NCBI GenBank assembly: GCA_903832635.1
Contig: CAILCF010000001.1
Span: forward strand, 1 to 64,000
Direction of reading: 5' to 3'
DNA: 64,000 bases
From: an uncultured bacterium
GTDB lineage: Bacteria > Patescibacteriota > Saccharimonadia > Saccharimonadales > Saccharimonadaceae
This document shows, piece by piece, positions 59,710 through 64,000 of this stretch (within the stretch, counting starts at the first letter, position 1; every line of letters begins with the position of its first letter). A program made the position numbers and the translations under genes. Below the pieces are notes generated by a model. The model was not told the origin of the DNA. It saw nothing but the letters and a program-made list of their open reading frames with translations, and made no database searches.

Positions 59710-61836
59710 CTAGTAGCTTCGAGGATGAATGTGGATGCGTGGAGCATTGGCTTCGCTGTCCGGCACCTGGCGAGGTGGATATTTGATTGGGGTGGTCTTG
59801 TCTAGGGTCTGCAATGGGTCAACAACAACTGGGTTGCCGTTTTGACCATTGGTTTTTATACTGACACCGCCAGCAATTTCGTTAATTACAGGTATAACTA
59901 TTGGAGTTCGTCTGGTTTGGTCGTAAAGAATATGGGTGATTTCCTCTTTGAGCTCTTTTTTAGCAGCATCCAAATCAACATGCTTGCCCGAAAAAGTCCT
60001 AGCAACCTTTTGTTTCAAATACTGACGAATCAGTCCCATCAACTCTTCGCTATCGCGCAGATAAATAAATCCACGACTGATTATATCGGGACTGGTTAGC
60101 AACCTGCCACTTCCCTTTTGGACGGTTAATACTACGATAAACATTCCTTCTGATGCCATATGCATTCGGTCTTTTAAGACAACCTCTGAAACAATAGCCC
60201 CATTGTCGTCATACATAATGCCGCCTACCGGGAAGCGTCCGTTCTTTTTAACACCCTCGGTTGTAATTTCCAAAATGTCACCACTATCGCAGACAAAGAT
60301 ATTTTCCCGTCTGATACCGGCTTCTTTTTCGGCAATTTCGGCATTATGAACCAACATATGGAATTCGCCGTGAATTGGCATGTAATATTTAGGGTTCAAT
60401 GCACTGACTAAACGTGCATGGTCACTAAAATATGCATGTCCCGAAAGATGCAGTGGACCAATGTTAGTTAAATGGGTTTTGCCATTTTGAATAACATCGC
60501 TGCCCTCACGCATCAAACCATCGACAGTCCTGGTGACATATTTCTCATTACCTGGAATTGGGTTTGAACTAAAGACAATTACGTCTGAGTTTTTAATTTT
60601 GACGTATTTGTGACTGCCACTTGCCATACGATTAAGAACGGCGTTGAATTCGCCTTGCGAACCGGTACAGACAATTGTGACTTTGCTGTCAGGCATTTTG
60701 ACTAGTTCTTCCATTTTGACAACAACGTCTTTGGGTACTTTTATCGTACCGGTACGAAGTGCTACTTCCAGTGTTTGAATCATGCTATAGCCGGCAAAAG
60801 CGACTTTTCGATTATGTTGCTTGGCTTCGTCCAAGATGATTTGCATCCTATATATATGACTGCTAAAACAACTTAGAATCAAACGGCTGTTTTGGTACTT
60901 ATCCATAACTTGTCCAATACTATTTTGGATATCAAATTCCCCATGCATATGGGTACCTTCGATTTCAGCATTAGTCGATTCATTCATCAAAAGCATAATG
61001 CCTTCTTTGGAAGCAATCTCCGTCAGACGTTCTATGTCGTATTTTTTACCATCGACCGGTTCTTCTTCGAATCTCCAGTCACCACTGTGTACCAATATGC
61101 CTAGTGGCGTACGAATTACAATCGCTGCGCAATCCGGTGTAGAGTGTGGGACGCGAATATATTCGATATTAAAACTATCACCAATTTGAACTTGTTCGTG
61201 TTCATCCGGATGAATCTCGTTATATTGGGGAACGTAATCAAACGGAGATTCCTCCATCGTGCGTTGAATCATCCCAATCGTAAATTTCGTACCATAAACC
61301 GGTGCAGGAATCTTGTGTGCAATATGACGAAATGCACCAATATGGTCCAAATGTGCATGCGTAAACAAAATTGCCCGGATTTTATGTTTATTCTCTTCCA
61401 GATAAGTGGTATCGGGAATAATATAGTTAATCCCAGGATAGTCTGCACCCGGAAATAAAAACCCGCAATCAATAACGATTATGTCATTATCATATTCGAT
61501 AGCCATCATGTTTTTGCCGATACCCATTTCACCGAGTCCGCCAATTGGCATAATTTTAATTTTGGGGCCATTAATTCTTGGTTGCTTTTTCTGATCTGCC
61601 GGGCTATATTGCTTGCCGTCATATCCGTTATAAAGTGATTTGTTGACCGGTATATTAATAACGTGTTGGCTGGCGCGCTGATTGACGTTTTCATTGGTAC
61701 GTCGCTGCGCTCTAAAGGCCTCACCCTTTCGAGTGGTGGTATTATTAAGCACCGTGTTGTTTGATTTTTGCCTTGTCTGATTTGGACGTTTTGTTTGATC
61801 GTCCGGTTGAGCTTCGGTGAGTCTTTGTTGACCCAT
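59710..61836 (-). CDS. rnj: Ribonuclease J
   Basis: 708 residues. About 90 N-terminal residues are a basic, Gln/Asn/Arg-rich disordered tail, longer than usual for RNase J. Then the MBL core: MPIGGLGEMGIGKNMMAIEY, FTHAHLDHIGAFRHIA (HxHxDH), HSTPDCAAIVIRTPLG, HSGDWRFEE, the beta-CASP part (CFSSHIYRMQIILDEA, CTGSQGE) and HLSGHAYFSDHARLVSALNPKYYMPIHGEFHM. RNase J combines 5' exonuclease and endonuclease activity in mRNA and rRNA maturation. Follows the UDG gene by 2 nt; a palindrome in that gene's end abuts its Shine-Dalgarno. Confidence 0.95.
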   Translation of the reverse strand: MGQQRLTEAQPDDQTKRPNQTRQKSNNTVLNNTTTRKGEAFRAQRRTNENVNQRASQHVINIPVNKSLYNGYDGKQYSPADQKKQPRINGPKIKIMPIGGLGEMGIGKNMMAIEYDNDIIVIDCGFLFPGADYPGINYIIPDTTYLEENKHKIRAILFTHAHLDHIGAFRHIAHKIPAPVYGTKFTIGMIQRTMEESPFDYVPQYNEIHPDEHEQVQIGDSFNIEYIRVPHSTPDCAAIVIRTPLGILVHSGDWRFEEEPVDGKKYDIERLTEIASKEGIMLLMNESTNAEIEGTHMHGEFDIQNSIGQVMDKYQNSRLILSCFSSHIYRMQIILDEAKQHNRKVAFAGYSMIQTLEVALRTGTIKVPKDVVVKMEELVKMPDSKVTIVCTGSQGEFNAVLNRMASGSHKYVKIKNSDVIVFSSNPIPGNEKYVTRTVDGLMREGSDVIQNGKTHLTNIGPLHLSGHAYFSDHARLVSALNPKYYMPIHGEFHMLVHNAEIAEKEAGIRRENIFVCDSGDILEITTEGVKKNGRFPVGGIMYDDNGAIVSEVVLKDRMHMASEGMFIVVLTVQKGSGRLLTSPDIISRGFIYLRDSEELMGLIRQYLKQKVARTFSGKHVDLDAAKKELKEEITHILYDQTRRTPIVIPVINEIAGGVSIKTNGQNGNPVVVDPLQTLDKTTPIKYPPRQVPDSEANAPRIHIHPRSY

Positions 61837-61838
61837 AT

Positions 61839-62456
61839 TTATGTATTCTCCTTTCGCCGTACGGCGAACGTTTCTTTATTAATTATTTCTATTATTTTTA
61901 ATAACTTATTAAAATCCTCTATTAGTGTCGTCCGCATTCCGCCGTTATATAGCGCTGCGGCTGGGTGATAAAGCGGTACGACTACTATTTTGGACTGCCC
62001 AAATGGAATGCGTTTTGGCTGACCGTGAATTTCACTTATCTTGCGGTCTGGTAAAAAATATTCCATGCTATGCCTGCCTAATGTCACGACAATTTTTGGT
62101 TGAATGACATCCAGCTGACGCACCAGATAGGGCCAAAAGGCGGCTTTTTCTTCGGGTAGCGGGTCACGATTATTCGGTGGCCTGTATTTAACAATATTTG
62201 TTATATATACGTCGCTTCTTTTAATTCCGGCACCTTCTAGCATCGTATCAAGGAATTTGCCGGATGCACCAACAAATGGTAAACCCTGTTCATCCTCGTT
62301 TTTACCCGGTGCCTCGCCAATTAAAACGATGTCTGCATCAATGTTTCCATCGCCCATAACCAGGTTCGTGGCTTCTCGAGCCAAATCCGGGCAGATATTT
62401 TTATTTAGAATATCTGCCTTAATCTGTTCAAGAAGTACTTGTTTTTTATTTATCAT
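61839..62456 (-). CDS. Family 4-like uracil-DNA glycosylase without Fe-S cysteines
   Basis: 205 residues: LIGEAPGKNEDEQGLPFVGASGKFLD (motif A of families 4 and 5), TNIVKYRPPNNRDP, VVTLGRHSM and the C-terminal LYHPAAALYNGGMR. Family 4 enzymes hold a 4Fe-4S cluster with four cysteines, including one in the E..AC.PYL motif. Here that position is AAFWPYL and the whole protein has one Cys (NICPDL), so the cluster must be missing. Removes uracil from DNA. First gene of a UDG-RNase J pair. Its last codons (TFAVRRK) are encoded by the palindrome. Confidence 0.88.
   Translation of the reverse strand: MINKKQVLLEQIKADILNKNICPDLAREATNLVMGDGNIDADIVLIGEAPGKNEDEQGLPFVGASGKFLDTMLEGAGIKRSDVYITNIVKYRPPNNRDPLPEEKAAFWPYLVRQLDVIQPKIVVTLGRHSMEYFLPDRKISEIHGQPKRIPFGQSKIVVVPLYHPAAALYNGGMRTTLIEDFNKLLKIIEIINKETFAVRRKENT
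61853..61868 (-). repeat. Palindrome abutting the RNase J Shine-Dalgarno, copy C
   Basis: TTCGCCGTACGGCGAA then AGGAG on the minus strand: identical to copy B, but located inside the end of the UDG coding sequence. Confidence 0.75.
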
Positions 62457-62488
62457 AATTAACTACAAGAAAACGATCAGTTAACACA

Positions 62489-62517
62489 ATACTAGCACGA
62501 TTATATTGATATTACAA
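62489..62517 (-). promoter_or_regulatory. Promoter of the UDG-RNase J operon
   Basis: Minus strand TTGTAA, 17 nt, TAGTAT in the short gap after pnp. Confidence 0.6.
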
Positions 62518-62519
62518 GC

Positions 62520-64000
62520 TTAAGCGTTGCGGATTGTCAAGCTGATTCGGCCTCGTTCGTCGATGCCTAACACTTTAACTTTGACGATTTGACCTTCTTT
62601 TAGTACATCGGTAACTTTGTCGACTCTTTCAGTGGATAGTTCGCTAATGTGGACCATGCCATCGATTCCGGGCATAATATTTACGAATGCGCCGAAATCT
62701 TTGATGCTGACGACTTTTCCTTCGTAAACTACACCGACTTCCGGCTCTTCGGTCAGGCCTTTAATCCAATTCATAGCTTGTTCAATAGCCTTGGTATCGA
62801 TTGCGGCAACGGTAATCAGGCCGTCTTCGGCAATGTCAATCTGAGCCCCAGTTTCAGCTGTAATTTTCTTTATCACGTCGCCACCTTTACCAATAACTGC
62901 ACCGATTTTATCCGGATTAATCTGGATTTTTTCAATGTGTGGAGCATATGGGCTAAGTTTTTCGCGTGGTTCCGAAATTGTTTCAAGCATATGTTTCAAG
63001 ATGAAAGCTCGCCCCGGTTTTGATTTTTCAAGTGCCTCAGCCAACACCTTTACTGGCAATCCATGAACTTTCATATCCATCTGGATTGCAGTGATTCCGG
63101 CTGCTGTCCCGGTAACTTTAAAGTCCATATCTCCGGCAAAATCTTCGGCATCAGCAATATCACTCATGACAAATGCCTTGTCGCCATCCATCATTAGTCC
63201 CATAGCAATACCGGATACTGGTGATTTTAGCGGGACCCCGGCATCCATCAGGGCCAAACAACTGCTACACGTGGCAGCCATTGATGTCGAGCCGTTTTGG
63301 CTCATTATCTCTGTAACGCTACGAATAGCATATGGGAAATCTTCACGGGCCGGTAAAACCGGTATTAAAGCTCGTTCGGCTAGATAGCCATGTCCAATTT
63401 CGCGTCGTCCGGCACCACTAAGGCGTCGAACTTCACCGACAGTATAGCCTGGCGCATTGTAATGATGCATATAGCGCCTTTCGCCTTCGGTGACTTCCAT
63501 CGTATCAACAATTTGAGCAAAACTAAGTGGTGCAAGTGTAATGATATTCATGGCCTGTGTTAGCCCGCGGGTGAAAATACTGGAACCGTGAGTCCGTGGT
63601 AACATCCCAACTTCTGAAGAAAGTGGTCTAATTTCGTCCAATTTGCGTCCATCGGGACGAACATTGTTTTTAATAATTCCCCCGCGAACATCTTTGTGTA
63701 GTGCCATCGTAAAGGCTTCGTCATATTTATCATGAAGCGACTGATAATCATCTTCACCTAGTTTTTCAGCCATTTGTTTGTGAAATTCCCACCGAAGTGT
63801 CGATACTAATTCATTTCGTTCGGCATAAGGTTTGTGCAAAGCTTCGCCCAGTTTTCCGTCAACCCATTTATCAACAGCCGATTGAACCTCGGCGTCTGGT
63901 AAAACAAGTTCGTATTCTTGGGCAACCGGAGCAATTTTTGCTGCCAATTCTTTTTGCAGTTTAATCGCCGGTTGATAAGCGTCAAATGCCCATTTTAAAG
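62520..64000 (-). CDS. pnp: Polynucleotide phosphorylase, 5' part outside window
   Basis: The frame is open to the window edge (17 codons beyond the track start, which is a TTG inside the gene). Visible are the helical linker, the second RNase PH domain ([68 protein letters not shown]), a KH domain ([22 protein letters not shown]) and an S1 domain ([30 protein letters not shown]). The first RNase PH domain must lie past the edge. PNPase degrades RNA 3' to 5' with phosphate and works beside RNase J, encoded just downstream. Confidence 0.96.
   Translation of the reverse strand, partial: LKWAFDAYQPAIKLQKELAAKIAPVAQEYELVLPDAEVQSAVDKWVDGKLGEALHKPYAERNELVSTLRWEFHKQMAEKLGEDDYQSLHDKYDEAFTMALHKDVRGGIIKNNVRPDGRKLDEIRPLSSEVGMLPRTHGSSIFTRGLTQAMNIITLAPLSFAQIVDTMEVTEGERRYMHHYNAPGYTVGEVRRLSGAGRREIGHGYLAERALIPVLPAREDFPYAIRSVTEIMSQNGSTSMAATCSSCLALMDAGVPLKSPVSGIAMGLMMDGDKAFVMSDIADAEDFAGDMDFKVTGTAAGITAIQMDMKVHGLPVKVLAEALEKSKPGRAFILKHMLETISEPREKLSPYAPHIEKIQINPDKIGAVIGKGGDVIKKITAETGAQIDIAEDGLITVAAIDTKAIEQAMNWIKGLTEEPEVGVVYEGKVVSIKDFGAFVNIMPGIDGMVHISELSTERVDKVTDVLKEGQIVKVKVLGIDERGRISLTIRNA

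Overview
The window reads as part of a compact, AT-rich genome of a candidate-phylum (CPR/Patescibacteria) bacterium, most likely Candidatus Saccharibacteria (TM7). The 16S rRNA carries an exact match to the TM7-910 primer site as I remember it (CATAAAGGAATTGACGGGGAC) and a one-mismatch match to the TM7-314 site (GAGAGGATGATCAGTCAG). Supporting traits are short spacers, reduced ribosomal operons (rpsF-ssb-rpsR with no rplI next to it), a type IV pilus cluster without a secretin gene (monoderm), and a standard genetic code (UGA acts as stop).

Layout. 1-7.3 kb: a partial membrane protein, then an rRNA locus on the minus strand (16S, tRNA-Ala, tRNA-Ile, ybjQ-like gene, 23S, 5S). A small opposite-strand gene and several internal promoters suggest separate transcription units. 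7.3-12.3 kb: gyrB-gyrA plus a PAP2-like gene. 12.4-18.2 kb: an LPXTG-type surface protein, a membrane protein and a TraG/VirD4-like ATPase group. 18.2-19.9 kb: an AT-rich non-coding island with a candidate structured RNA, a well-formed small RNA gene and tmRNA. 19.9-24.1 kb: comM-like gene, infC-rpmI-rplT, RNase P RNA, M50 protease, rpmB. 24.1-28.5 kb: MBL-fold protein, HTH protein, miaA, an alkyltransferase-like protein, thrS. 28.5-37.7 kb: tRNA-Val, Thr, Asp and Arg, a glycosyltransferase, SemiSWEET, Nudix, tgt, queA, a parvulin-like protein, a PH-domain protein and ndk. 37.8-53.7 kb: a Xer recombinase and a 15-gene type IV pilus cluster. 53.8-64 kb: ychF, tlyA, efp, rpsR, ssb, rpsF, ftsK, RNase J, uracil-DNA glycosylase and pnp (cut by the window edge).

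How it works together. Most of the window is the information-processing core: ribosome, tRNA maturation and modification, trans-translation, DNA supercoiling, chromosome segregation and mRNA decay. The accessory part is surface biology: pili with one major and four minor pilin-like proteins, large secreted proteins, a sortase-type anchor and a conjugation-type ATPase, as expected for an episymbiont that must attach to a host and probably take up DNA.

The most unusual signals are small. They are: a class of promoters whose -10 box lies exactly 6-7 nt before the ATG (leaderless mRNAs); infC with an apparent AUC start; a tmRNA whose long tag does not end in LAA; a roughly 100-nt orphan small RNA; paired structured elements downstream of tRNA-Asp and tRNA-Arg with a duplicated tRNA-Asp 3' end; and a 16-bp palindrome abutting Shine-Dalgarno sites.
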